64,000 bases of DNA from Gnetum montanum. Taxonomy: Eukaryota; Streptophyta; Gnetopsida; Gnetales; Gnetaceae. This document shows positions 35,541 through 46,918 of the stretch, piece by piece. Below the pieces are notes generated by a model that was given only the letters and a program-made list of their open reading frames with translations, made no database searches and was not told the DNA's origin. The DNA is taken from positions 35,384 to 99,383 of the forward strand of contig MNCI01014764.1 in NCBI GenBank assembly GCA_015680685.1. Direction: 5' to 3'. The translations under genes and the position numbers were made by a program. Position 1 is the first letter of the stretch, and each line of letters begins with the position of its first letter.

Positions 35541-36151
35541 TTTTCTTTTCTTTATTACCATCACATAGCCTTTTTCTCTACCATCTGAGGTCCTTATTGA
35601 TAAATAACACACCATCATAATTTTTGTGCCTTCAGAACTAGTTGAATTACCCTAGAACCCTTTAGTCCATCTGTCCTTAGTTTACATTGATTAATTTCAA
35701 AAGAAATATTAAAAATTTGGTACATTCTCTATGACTTGAGATTGCACATCCCTTGCTTTCATATCCACAATTCACTTGCTAGTACTCCGATTTTCATTCC
35801 GTTTGAACCTAGAACCCGGAGTGTTCAGCTTAGTCATGGGGGAGGGGCACATGTCGAATAGCGCATAAATTTTTTGAAATTCATCATTGCCTGAAGGACA
35901 TCTTCAAGGGTAATTAGTTCTAAAATTAAGAATAGAATGTGTCAAAAATAATTTCATCCCCTTAGCTATACCAGAAAATTAAATTTGAAAACCACCTAAG
36001 CAAAGAGGACTCAACACTATAATCTTTTGGGGAAATGTTCTTCCAATAATTAACATCACACAAAAATAAAGTAAATCTATTAAGGCAAGTAGTAAGGTAT
36101 AACCTAACCTTGGTAACAACCTTACTAACAATTGGTCCCGTGTGATTGCAG
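35541..36151 (+). other. Element D residual internal sequence
   Basis: Non-coding. Ends AACCTTACTAACAATTGG ... GTGTGATTGCAG|ATG, nearly the same as A just before 15182. CAG|ATG looks like a 3' splice site and start codon. Confidence 0.5.
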
Positions 36152-36746
36152 ATGGCCCCGAAACGTAGACAACAGGAAGGTCCTGCTCAAGGTGCGAATG
36201 ATCTCGAAGAGGTGGAAGACATGATCCTACCAGACAACATGCAGAATAGGAGGAACATTCATTCAACGTTCATCAAAAAGATCCTCCTACTGTACGGTCT
36301 GGGTAGGCAGAAGCAGGAGATACCCTCTCTGAAAGTGGTGCCTGGTACTTAGGGGAAATGTACCAATTTTGGCACAACAAAGAAGAAGGCACCATAATTA
36401 ACATTTGTGGTGTGACTATTGATTTCTCTATTCAAGCCATTTTGGAAGTATTAAACCTTCCGAATACAGGGCCAAAATTTTCTCAGAACCAGCTAAACAC
36501 TTTCAGAATCGAGTAACTTAATAAACTATTGACAGAGAATAAAAGGGGTGGTGAAAGAAAAAGAGAAGGCTAACTGGGCTACCTCTATGGCGCAAGTGAA
36601 AACTTACACACATGCCAAGGCACTCAAGGCCTTACAAGAGGAGAAACTCTAGGTCGTACTTCAATGCTATCAAATCCCCAAACCTAGAGCACAAGAAAAG
36701 GGAAAGACACCTATGGAGGAGTCACCGCCACCAAGAACTACATGAG
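36152..36746 (+). pseudogene. Element D third-ORF remnant (env position)
   Basis: MAPKRRQQEGPAQGAND starts at 36152 and is open to 36350. After a stop the reading continues as GEMYQFWHNKEEG, IINICGVTIDFSIQAILEVLNLP near 36395-36460. This resembles the segment of plant retroelement env-position proteins that reads V-R-G-x-x-V-D-F-S-x-x-x-I-N-x-x-L-x-L-P. It then decays, and GKTPMEES lies near 36703-36726. Also present in H (longer) and A (shorter). Function of the family unknown. Confidence 0.55.
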
Positions 36747-36882
36747 TTCCAAATTTTTGTAAATATTCTGTGTGTTGTGTCTTTATTTTATTTTCTCTCC
36801 ACACTATGGCATGAATCCATTCTAGTCAGTCAATAATCCCATACCTATCCACTGTGTAATCAATGGAGCTTGTTTTCTCTGT

Positions 36883-36918
36883 AACTCGAGGACGAGTTTT
36901 CATTCAGTCGTGGGGGTA
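36883..36918 (+). other. Stem-loop plus polypurine tract before D 3' LTR
   Basis: AACTCGAGGACGAGTT (36883-36898) is a perfect six-base stem with an AGGA loop. It is followed 20 bases later by the LTR, with GTCGTGGGGGTA as the polypurine tract. Confidence 0.7.
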
Positions 36919-37895
36919 TGATGAGTCATGAATTTTTTGGCTATGATATCATAGTCATGATATCCCAGCCATGATATCACATCCATGTTGTATTAGTAGT
37001 CATGATATCACAACCCTGTTGTATCAGAGTCACGATATACGTGATATCGCAGCCGACGCGATATCGCATCCCCCGCGATATTGCAGTGCGCCGCCATATC
37101 TATAAATAAGAGGTGGCTCTCCCTTGTTTCAAATCCCAGTTTTAGAGTAGTAAAGCTCTAGCAGTTTGATCCCTCCAAAGTTAGATTTTTTCCTGTGTCT
37201 GCCCGCATTGTGGTGAATGTAATTGTACAGTGTCTTTATTCGAGTGTGCCGTACTTGGACACGCACATGACCAGCAATAAAGATCAAGATTACTTCATCA
37301 TTGTAGCATTCACTTTGTTATTTATTTATTCATTATTTATTTAATGTTATTTACTATTTTCTCTCTCTCACCCTTAAACTTCTAGAACGTGGAACGAGTA
37401 CGACTTGATTACGAGCATTTAAGTGTGACTGCTTGGTAGCCTAGTGGTGTAGCTAAGATCTACGCTTGGTAATCCAGTGGCATATTTGGGATCTGAGCTT
37501 GGTAATCCTAGTGGCATACCTAGGATCTATGCTTGGTAGTCCTAGTGGTAGTCGTGCACGAGGTCCAAGATGTGTACGGTTGATCAAGGAATCGGTTGCT
37601 CGTCGCACTTAGGCTAGATTAGATTTCTTACCCTTTTCCTCCTAGCTTAGCTTAGTTAGTATCCTTTTCCATTGCCTTCAGGAGTAGCATAGATTAGGAA
37701 CACATCATATACCTCACTCTAGACTAAACCATACGTGACAAATGATAAATACTAGTCTAGTTGGGAAGACAGCGAACTGCGACCTAAGGATAACTATCTA
37801 GGTGCCACAACTAGTCCATCTGCGGAGTTCTACCGGATCGTGCGTGCAACGCTCATTTCGTATGGTTGAGTGTAGGGGTACCTCGCCACTCATCA
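36919..37895 (+). repeat. 3' LTR of D
   Basis: TGATGAGTCATG to CGCCACTCATCA. U3 array of GATATC words with CGTG/CGCG spacers (36945-37100), TATAAATA at 37101-37108, CTTTATTCGAGTG near 37232 and CAATAAAGATC near 37274. Around 37435-37545 the phrase CTTGGTAATCC/CTAGTGG is repeated four times, an expansion not seen in the other LTRs. Confidence 0.92.
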
Positions 37896-39700
37896 ACTGG
37901 TGAACATAGTTTTGGCTTAGTCTTCCAGGGCTATTTGTATTTGGTTATATCCACTATAGCCATCCAAAAAACTATAATAGCGATGCCCTATGATTGTGTC
38001 TAAGACTTGATCAAAAAATGACAATGGAAAGTGATCCTTAAATGTTGCCATATTTAGTAGCCTAAAATCTATGCACACCCTCCATTTTCCTTCCTTTGTA
38101 GGCACGATTACTAATGGGCTAACCCATTTGCTATCAGCAATGGGGTATATGAACCTTGCCTTTAGAAGCTATTCGATTTTTTCTTTTACTACTTACTTCA
38201 ACTTTGGGTTCAATCACCTCTATGGTTGTTTTCGAGGCTTCATGGAGGAGTCAGTGTAAATCCTATGCTAGCATATCCTAGGATTGATTCTAGTTAATTC
38301 CAGATATGAATAGGTGAAGGATTTTGACTACTTGTTTATTACCTTGAGCAATCTTTCTTTTTGTTGCAGAGCAAATCTTGTGTTGATGATTACCAATTTT
38401 CTATTCTTAAGGAACGTGTACTCCATACCGATGGGTAATGGTTTTAGCTCTAGGGGCTCTTGTTTAAATTTCTTGCGAATTTCCAACTTCCCCCAGTTGA
38501 TGTTTTCTAAGTTAGGACTAGGAAGTTGGTGGTGGACTTGCTCTAATGCATCAATGCTATCTATATAAGCACAATTCAAACCCTCAGTTAGTTCCATGCA
38601 TATAAGTGAGTTGCTTTCTTGATCAGCCATCAGCCACTAGGTGTCTTCTTGTCAAGTAGCTGTTGCATACAGGCACCTTTGTATGTTAATCGTTTGTGCA
38701 CATTGATTACATGTAGGCAATGTTAAACTTTGCACAACCCATGATCTCTACATGCAATTGCACCCTATGTCACTGTATGTGATGCATGGAACCTTCTTCT
38801 TCTCGATCTTTCTAAAAGTGTTTTCCTTAGATATTTCTAGGGAAAGATCACGAATACCTAGGCATGTATCAATAGTGCTTAGTCATGCCCTTCCCATGTT
38901 GATTGGGAGGTTCCCCTTACTGTTATTCACTTGGATCACTAAGAAGTCAACTGGATATGACCACCCACACACAGTGGTAACAATGTCCTCCACTAATCCC
39001 AAGGGGATAGTGATGGACTGATCAGCTAACTCTAAATGGACATTGCTCTTTTTCAATGGGGGTAGGTTCCAGGCCTTATACATTTCTTAGGATATTAGGT
39101 TGACACCAAAACCTGAATCCAAAAGAGCTTTGCATGGCTCATTCCCAGCAATTTGTAGATATATTAGGGGACTCCCAGTATTAGAGAATTTCCTGGAAAG
39201 GTGGCCAGATTTGATCCAATTAGTAATGGCATGTGTTAACATGACTATATGCATTGAATGTGGTGTTAATTTTGAAGGGGAAGACTCAGCCACTTGGGGT
39301 TGCAAAGGCTTGGTTGGACTATTGGTTCTGAAGAAAGATCTTTTCTTTGTATGGTCGTCAGAACCAATAGTAGGTTGAGGATTAATAGCCCTTGTGGCAT
39401 TGCGTTGTTGTGGTTGAGCAGGGAGCTCACCTTGTATTGCTGGAGCAGGTGGTAATGGGGCTATTGGTGGGAGAGATGTGGCCAAATTGGAAGGATGGTA
39501 TACTTGTGGAATGTCACCCCTAGGAGAGGAAGTCCTATAGTACTCGCAGGCCTCGTAGTCATGTTGGGAAGTAACATAACCAATAGAGTCACATGGAGAG
39601 ATTAGATGTTGCACGTAGTATCCATATGGGTCAGGTTGCAAATAAGGATATTGTTGCCTTGGCAATGGCATTCCCCATGATTGTGGATGCTACCACTATT
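37896..39700 (-). pseudogene. Element C protease and N-terminal reverse transcriptase
   Basis: On the minus strand the gag tail (39671 down) runs into the protease: ALLDSGFGVNLIS near 39140-39100 with the D-S-G triad intact, then INMGRA near 38890. A linker shared with B follows (LICMELTEGLNCAYIDSIDALEQ, 38600-38540). The reverse transcriptase begins near 38260 and reads KWRVCIDFRLLN and YYSFLDGYSGYNQIQIALED down to 37917, where D interrupts. Several stops, but longer open stretches than in F. Confidence 0.82.
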
Positions 39701-41747
39701 GATGTTGCTCGATTGGTTGTGGTGGAGTTCCACTTGGATAATACGTTAAAGGTTGGTGGAACTGCCTTGGGTTACCTTGGGGATAAGGTAACCATCGGGA
39801 TGTTTGTCGTTTGTTTAAATGTGGATTAAGTGCATACACCCCAAACTCCTGTAAATGTGAGATTACAGGGCAACATCCCTTAGGATGGTCGTATTGATAG
39901 ATCTCACATCCACTATCATCATCTGTATCTAAGTCCACAACCTCTTCAATAATAGCAACTTTACCCTTACCCTTGTTACGTGCATTTTCTACTTCTCTCT
40001 TTTTCCTTTTGTCACAATCACCACCTCACTCCCTAGACTCCTCTACTACTTTGAGCATAGTTTAAAACCTACTATCCATGGAGTCCCACATTTGGTCTAC
40101 CTTTGCTAATACTTCGAATGCTAACTTTTGAATAGGCAAAGTTTTCCTATTCACCATCTCTTCGAGTGATGACTCTTCCTCATCCTCACAAAATCTTACT
40201 CCCTTCTTTTGGAGGGAAGGATCTTGGTTGTATTCTTTTGCACTCTCTCTTTTTCGTAGCTCACCTTCTTCTTTAGCTACTTGCTCCAGAAATCTGTGAA
40301 TTTGATGGGACCTAAGCTTCGATAACCTTCCTTGGGCATAAGTCCCAAGGATCCTTCTTATTTCATGCCTAAGCCCATCCATGAGATGACGTAGTTGATC
40401 CCGCTACGAATAACCATGACCATGACAATGAGGTAAGAGTGCATAATAGCATCCCATGGCAACATCCAAGGGTTCATGACTTCCTTGTTTCCATCCTTGG
40501 ATTTTCTTTCGCAAGTTAGACACTCAGGAGTACGTTTGGTACTTATCGTTGAATAGTTCTAACATCGTACTTCACCTACAAATGGATTCCAGTTCTAAGG
40601 ATCGGTACTAGCTTTTAGCTTCTTTTATTAGTATTTGTGGGAACAACTTAAGCTTTTGCCACTTTTTTTCTATGTTTTACAAGGCACACACATCATGAAA
40701 TGCTTGTAAGTGATTTTGAGGATCAGCATTATATCCCCCTTCAAATCGCGGGATGTTATTCATGTCTAGCCTCTTAATCCTACTATCATTTTGGTGCCTT
40801 GTTGGAACTCTCATGGCCTCAGTTATATCTAGCATACTTCATGTGGTGTGTAGGGGTTCATCATGATCATCTCGTTTGTAGCATCTATGGTGTCTATGCG
40901 GTTCCCTACTCTCCCTTCTTCTATGGCATGATTCCCTAAAGTTCCCTCGTCTTTTGTCTTGGTTGTCTCATCTGTGACTTCCACTTTGTTTTCCCTTATC
41001 CTCACAATCTGTTTCTCTATGGCTACGTCCAGATATAGAAGGAGAGGGTGAAGGAGACGATGAAGGTGAAGAAGAAGGAGAACCACCATCATGACGGTGT
41101 CTACTACCTTCTCTTCGGTGGTCTCTCCCTCGATCGTGATTACGATTAGAATGCCCACCTTGTCATGTGCCTCTGTTCCTTTTTTTGGACTCTTTGTGTC
41201 TATTGGTATTAGCACCTAGGTTGCGAATAGTAGAATGAAGATTCTGATACACAATCCCTTGGCCAAAGTCAAGGGGAGGAACATCGTTATGTGGGTGACT
41301 ACCTAAGGCAGGTTCATCACCCTCAATTTCACTTAAAATGTGTGGGGCATCCTTAGACCATTTTCCCTTTAAGGACTTATGGTGTCTCTCCTGTTGCAAA
41401 TCCCTTTGACGTTATGCTTTGGTGGGATGATAGTCTCTCGAACCATAGTCCTACACAATGTACTCAGCGTGTAAGTGTTGCATGCCTATTCGCGTGAGAG
41501 CACAAAGAAGCATACTTGGGACTGAACGATCAAGAGGTAACACTATGTTACCTTCCAAGTCACGCCAACACAGCTACTCATCTTGGTGGAGAATAAAGGT
41601 GAAGTCGAGTACATATTCATTAGGATGAACATATACCACATGAAATTGTTAAGGAACTGGCAAGTCAACATCATGTGTAACTTTCCACTGATTGCTTCTT
41701 GTGTTAGTCCTAGGTGGTGAAGTGCTTTTGTGCGAAGAAGAAGACAT
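39701..41747 (-). pseudogene. Element C gag with Arg/Ser-rich block
   Basis: Minus-strand ATG at 41747 (MSSSSHKSTSPP). WRDLEGNIVLPLDRS is near 41560. About 41180-41020 encodes HSNRNHDRGRDHRREGSRH then SPSSSPSSSPSPSPS, an SR-protein-like composition. RRRESREPH follows near 40910. Capsid part: NNIPRFEGGYNADP near 40750 and the WRSTM..ELF region near 40560. Then MDGLRHEIRRILGTYAQG (40382), a Lys/Glu-rich helix, and a knuckle C-x2-C-Q-Y-D-H-P-K-G-C-C near 39900-39870. Broken by stops and frameshifts. Confidence 0.78.
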
Positions 41748-41860
41748 TTTGTCTTGTTCAGTGTGCAATGTGCTATTATCTTTTTCTTAACCAACCCTAA
41801 GGGTTCGTTCCAATGATGTGAATGATTTCCTAAGTTCTACTTAGCGCACAAACAACTAAG

Positions 41861-41879
41861 TCCCCAACAACGGTGCCAA
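41861..41879 (-). other. Primer binding site of C (tRNA-Asp-like)
   Basis: On the minus strand TTGGCACCGTTGTTGGGGA directly follows the 5' LTR. It is one of the closest matches in the window to the Athila tRNA-Asp site. Confidence 0.75.
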
Positions 41880-42697
41880 TGATGAGTGGTGAGGTACCCC
41901 TACGCTCAACCATAAGAATACGAGCGTTTCACGCATGATCCAATCGAATTCCAAGGACTAAGTGCCTATGCGCCTATGTGGAAGAATAACGGGTTGATTA
42001 ATCATTGTCTTCCCAAACTTACTTGTATGTCACGGTTGTATGGTTAAGTAAGCTTGAGGCATATGATTTTTATGGCTTTTATGTGTTTTATATCCTACAC
42101 TACTAAGGAGGGGAGAGAGAAATAACTAAGTAACTAATCTAATTTAACTATTCATTAACTAGATTCTAAGTACTCCTAACACCAGTATTCGTTCCCACTT
42201 GTTGTACACATCCTAAACCAATGTAGCATTGCTGGGATTACCAAACGCTAATCGTTATTGGGTTACCAAGTGCTACACGCATGCTCGAAGGGGTTGTACT
42301 AAGTGTATTTAACTAAGAGAATTGTAGGGTAAGAGAAATCATTAATTAGCTAGGAAAACATTAAACAATAATTAACACTAATTAATCTATTTTGTATGTT
42401 GCAAGGTTTATCATAAAGTTCATCTTTATTATTGTACACAAAGTGTGCTCAGGTACACAATGCTCAAATAAAGATCTATTCACTCTATGACTCCTACTGG
42501 CAGGCACGCAGAAATAATTCTAACTCTGGAGGAAGAAAATGATAAGAGTTTGGCAACTAACTTCTAACTGTGGAAACCAAGGGTGCTGCCTCTTATTTAT
42601 AGATAAGGAGACAGGTCACAATATCGGGTATCTGGTATTGCATGGTCAATCTAATATCGCGAACGCGATATCGTGTACACGATATCACAGTTCATCA
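41880..42697 (-). repeat. 5' LTR of C
   Basis: Minus-strand TGATGAACTGTGATATCG to CCACTCATCA. TATAAATA at 42594-42601 (complement). GATATC array at 42618-42690. Copy of 30235-31070. Confidence 0.92.
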
Positions 42698-42739
42698 ATT
42701 GTTGTTATACAATATACTTGAAATCTAATGTATCATGTC

Positions 42740-44660
42740 ATTGAGATAATTCATCATCATCATCCTAGCCTTATCCCAACTAAATAGTATACGAGTTCTT
42801 TTACACTATTTGCTTCTATTAAGAGCCAATACCTAAATTTTCAATATCTTACTTTATGCAAGCAAATCAAATATGTTTTGATATACCCCTTTATTGGTTT
42901 CCTTCAACTTTAATAAAGCTACCTCTTCTAATAGGAGCATTATATGATCTTCTTTATACATGCATAAACTGTCTAAGATGACTTTTCTTAATCTTCTCAT
43001 CTATAGAAGCTACTCCTAGACTTCCCCTAGTAAAAGAGTTTTTGATTCAATCTTTCCAAATCATACCTACCATCCATCTTAGCGTACACATCTTAGCCAC
43101 ATGCACACATTGTGTCTAATGTTTTTTCATAGACCAACATTCTACACCATAAAGAATCACAAGTCTAATACTAGTTTTGAAGAAGTTACCTTTCAACCTA
43201 GCAAAGATTCTTCTATTACAAACCATACCAATAGCTTCTTGCAATTTCCCCTATCATGCTTCAATTTTATTTTTCACATCAATATTAATCTCACCATCTA
43301 CTTGAACCAAAGATCCCAAGTATCTGAATTGCCTACATTGAGTAACTTCTTGATTTTGGATTCTAATATTCATTTCTTCATTAGTTTCTTATCCACTAAA
43401 AGTGCACTCAATGTACTCTATTTTATTTCTATGTATCAAATAAATCTAATTCTTGGAAGTGAGGAATTGAGCATTCATGATTCGAAACCTATTTGAGTGC
43501 ATGAGTATTGGCAAAGATTGGAGACAAGTTTAAAGAGAGACATAAATTAAAATATAATAAAATGTTTAAATTATATTTTTTCAACAAAAAAAAAAAGTAT
43601 TATCCTAATGCTTCCACATTAAAGATATAAGTCAAATTTTAATTAATGTAATATACATAATTATTTTTCTTTTTTTTTTCTTTTTGAATTTATTCAATTT
43701 TATTTTTTTAATTTAAATTAAATTAGAAGTACCCACGAGATACCTGATGTACTTTTATTTGCACTCCCACTTTGGAAATGCACCATATGAAAAAATTTTC
43801 TAGGATTTATGAATCCCCAATGCATAGTTTTATTCCCACTAGCCCTCAACCCTTTTGACTCTTGGATTTTTCTCAGTGTCTCCATTTTTACAACCATTAC
43901 TTCTTAAATTCATCCATCAAAACACAATCATCAGCCAAGAGCATACACTAAGGAATATCGTCTTGAATATCTTTGATTCACTTATCCATAATATGGCAAA
44001 TAGATAAAGACTTGGAGCAAATCCTTAATATAACCTGATCTTCACACAAAAGTTGAAGATCTCTCCACAAACAATAGAAACTCAAGTTGTTGCTCCCTCC
44101 TACATGTCTTTTATAACCTTTATGTACCAAATAGAAGTATCCTTCCTCTTTTAACACCCACTAAATGATATCTCAAGAACTCTAACATAAGCTTTTTCTA
44201 AGTCATTGAAAATCATATGCAGATTCCTTCTCTTACACCTAAATTTCTCCACTAAGTATCGTAGCAAGAAGTTGGCTTTCATAGTTGATCTTCTAAGCTT
44301 ACAACCAAACTAATTCTCCAAAATAGTTGATTCTAATCTTAAGTATTGTGAATAACCCTTTCCCATCACTTCCTGGTATGGCTCATAAGGTTGATGCCGT
44401 TGTAGTTCCTATAGTGCTCCTCCTTTGATCTTCTAGCATTTTCCTCTTGTCCTAAATCTTGTTAAACAAACATGTTAACCAAGTAATCCGTATATCTCAC
44501 ATTGACTTCCATACTTCTATAGGATACCATCAAGCCACTTTACCATTCATCATCTTCAAAAAGGCTTTTTTCACTTCAAATGCAAAAATGCAATTTATCA
44601 TTACTACTTTGGATTTCATGTCTTCAACTTCATTCTTCTTTTTAAGGAGCCCAAAAAATA
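42740..44660 (-). pseudogene. RTE-like LINE (non-LTR retrotransposon) reverse transcriptase, 5'-truncated and broken
   Basis: Read on the minus strand. Fragments of LKKMMNGKVA...IPIEVWKS are near 44580-44520. The catalytic box LADDCVLMDE has its A-D-D at 43936-43928. RKIQESKGLRAS is near 43860. After an AT-rich interruption come FRYLGSLVQVDGEINIDV near 43345-43290, CNRRIFARLKGNFFKT, LYGVECWSMKKH near 43155-43110 and a C-terminal FTRGSLGVASIDEKIKKSHLRQFMHV...NAPIRRG near 43040-42920. It ends in a (GAT)n-type tail (complement of CATCATCATCATCC at 42751-42764), as RTE elements do. It is shifted and stopped in many places. Confidence 0.8.
43470..43830. other. AT-rich interruption inside the LINE
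   Basis: The LINE frame is lost between ESKGLRAS (about 43850) and the KIEYIECTF-like text (about 43450). The interval is very AT-rich with homopolymer runs near 43590 and 43670. Probably a small insertion, type not recognised. Confidence 0.45.
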
Positions 44661-44968
44661 GATCCTCCAAATAAGAATTCAAAAAAATTTATTTCTATAT
44701 TGCTTAATTGACTTTCTATTAAAACAAGGCATCGCACGGTTGAATGCCGCTTGGTAACCATTCAGAGGACAAATTCATTTTCATACGCTTAATAAACTGT
44801 ATTTCAATGCATTCAATAAAAATTAACAGCAGCAATGCACATGAACGTGTTCCCAATCTTGCTGGTGGTTGCGTAACATCAGTCGCTATACATAATATGT
44901 TCTCTCTAATTTTCACTGCATCATACCTGCACTCATTTACAATCACCTAGTCCAAGTAGTTTTATACA

Positions 44969-45043
44969 CTCAAATTAAGTTGTAATCAAAATGAGATATC
45001 GAAATTCAAATTAAGTTGTAATCAAAATGAGATATCGAAATTC
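44969..45043 (+). repeat. Tandem duplication, unit about 37 bases
   Basis: CAAATTAAGTTGTAATCAAA...GATATCGAAATT occurs twice in direct succession, almost without differences. Confidence 0.9.
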
Positions 45044-45395
45044 AATGCATATTGGATCTCTTATATACGAGAATAAAACCGTTACTGTTACCTGCTTGTA
45101 TCAAAAAGCATGTCCTAACAGTATCTCAAACGGATATTGAATTTATTATTATGCCCAGTTCAAGCAATTATACAATTCAATTAATTTGAAAGCGTTTTCC
45201 ATCTAATTTCATTGAAAATTTTTGAAAATTAACATTAGTAGCCTATGCACCATTAACATGATAGTCCTGGGAAATCATAGTGCTGGAATCCTCAAAGTAG
45301 CCAACGTGCTAGGTTCGTTATCAGTGTAACTATAACAAAGCACCTAACCTATCCAATGCAATCTTAGTAATGTACCAGATTAAATTTATGGTTGA

Positions 45396-45462
45396 AATTG
45401 GAGCTAACAAACTTACTAGCAACCCTTGAAATTGGAGCTAACAAACTGACTAGCAACCCTTC
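45396..45462 (+). repeat. Tandem duplication, unit about 33 bases
   Basis: GAAATTGGAGCTAACAAACT...CTAGCAACCCTT occurs twice in succession, with one base different. Confidence 0.9.
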
Positions 45463-46918
45463 ACCGTTTTACACAAATGGAGACTCTGAAAAAAGCACAG
45501 GATGAAATAAGTGCGGAAGCAAGGTATAATCACATTGGTACCAACACATTTATGAGTTAAAGTATGGAAGTAAACTTGTGGGCAGCCTTATTCTAGCTTT
45601 TACCTCTGCCAAAGTAAAAACGTTATTATTAGTCATCCTAGGAAGCATTTGAAAACTCAGTATCAGATCAAACTTCAAAGTGTTGAACATCTTATTGAAC
45701 CAAAAATTATTACCATATAGGATGATGAAATTTTGGGTATGTGAATCAGCATTTTTGCGCTTGTCTCTGAGTTCAAAAGCTTGAACTATTAAAATTAATT
45801 CTATAGTACAAATGGATTTTAAAATATCTATTGAAAAAACACAGAAATCACGTCCATAATTATATACATGTACATTCAAATGGAGATAATGAATAAAGTT
45901 TAGCATTCTTAAGCAAAAGCTAAATAGCTTGTAGACATGTAATGGGTTTTACACAATTGCTAACTAGCATTTCTCGCTTAGCCATGGATCCGGGTTATGG
46001 ATGTCAAATGAGACATATCATGTAAAGATATAGCAAAAGCAATTAAAAATAAAAAAGTAAATAAAAAATAAGGAAAATAAAAAAAATGCATTATGGTATT
46101 TAAGAGAGCAATGAGAAAAAATCATTCATTTTTATAACATAAAAAAGAGAAATGAATAGAATTTTTCAAAATAGATATGCAAGAATACAGAAAAATAGCA
46201 AGATTTGTACATTAATAGCTATTTTGGCTTGTCATAAAGTTCATAAAGTGAACCCCCATGTAATTGAGATAAAACTAAGATAATATAAATGATAACAAAA
46301 GTAAGAACTAAATAGATTCTTTAAATCTTATAACATGTAAAATCAATAATTAGTTGAAATTAATTAAATAATAGTCATTATCAATATAGAAAATAACATA
46401 GATATTGAAACTAAAATGTGTCTATTATGGAGACTCCTTGACCCTAGCAATCTATTTAAAGGAGTCTTCAGTCTCTACCATTATCTTATAAAATATCAAT
46501 ATAATAAGGCTAGACTGAATCTATGATAGGTGGAATGCAAGTGATAAACTTTATCAACTTGAGCTCATTGACTATTAATCCTAGATCAAATATCAAGCAA
46601 ATCTAAAGATAGTATGCAAGCCTAAAGATAGTATTTCATCTCTGATTCTTGACACATTTCTTCATTGTTCTTAAGAATAAGATATTTGCTATTGTTCATT
46701 GTTGCAAATTTTTAATTTTCTTAGGTGTAGCTAATCATCATAGCGAGCTTTACAAATGGTGGGCGTGTGATGTGGAATATGAAGTACCATGAAAAGTAAC
46801 TCATCCAGGCTTTAAAATTACTTTTAAAAAACGTGGGTAGTCGATGGATCATTATTGGTCGTAGGATACCTGGCAAAAAGGTTCAAGAAATAACATCCAG
46901 GACGTACGAAAATGCATA

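Larger units (their letters stand above)
35351..37895 (+). mobile_element. Element D: internally deleted Athila-like element inside C
   Basis: Bounded by ACTGG. The left LTR matches the right one only for its first 190 bases (35351 to about 35540). The rest of that LTR and gag-pol are gone, and the sequence goes straight to a 3' internal region with the third-ORF remnant, stem-loop, polypurine tract and complete 3' LTR. It lies opposite to C in orientation. Intact TSDs show that the deletion came after insertion or that a deleted copy was mobilised. Confidence 0.88.
30235..42697 (-). mobile_element. Element C: Athila-like LTR retrotransposon, minus strand, split by D
   Basis: LTRs at 30235-31070 and 41880-42697 (complement) frame gag, protease, reverse transcriptase, RNase H and integrase on the minus strand. 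A tRNA-Asp-like primer site and a polypurine tract are present. Flanking bases are ATTAT (30230-30234) and ATTGT (42698-42702), one mismatch. The outer right end has decayed (TCATGA for TCATCA in LTR sense). Element D lies inside the reverse transcriptase. Confidence 0.9.
44661..46918. other. Low-copy AT-rich island, no assured gene
   Basis: No retrotransposon match to the rest of the window. Minus-strand frames at 44719-44946 (75 codons, with a hydrophobic CALLLLIFIECIEI stretch) and 45550-45906 (118 codons) are open, but no family was recognised. Either could be an exon or chance. Confidence 0.4.

Noticed and set aside
42698-42756. Right-hand remainder of the H 3' LTR ending in TTCATCA
   Set aside because: The CATCATCATCATCC stretch reads better as the (GAT)n tail of the minus-strand LINE. 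Only 42698-42702 is used, as a weak TSD of C.
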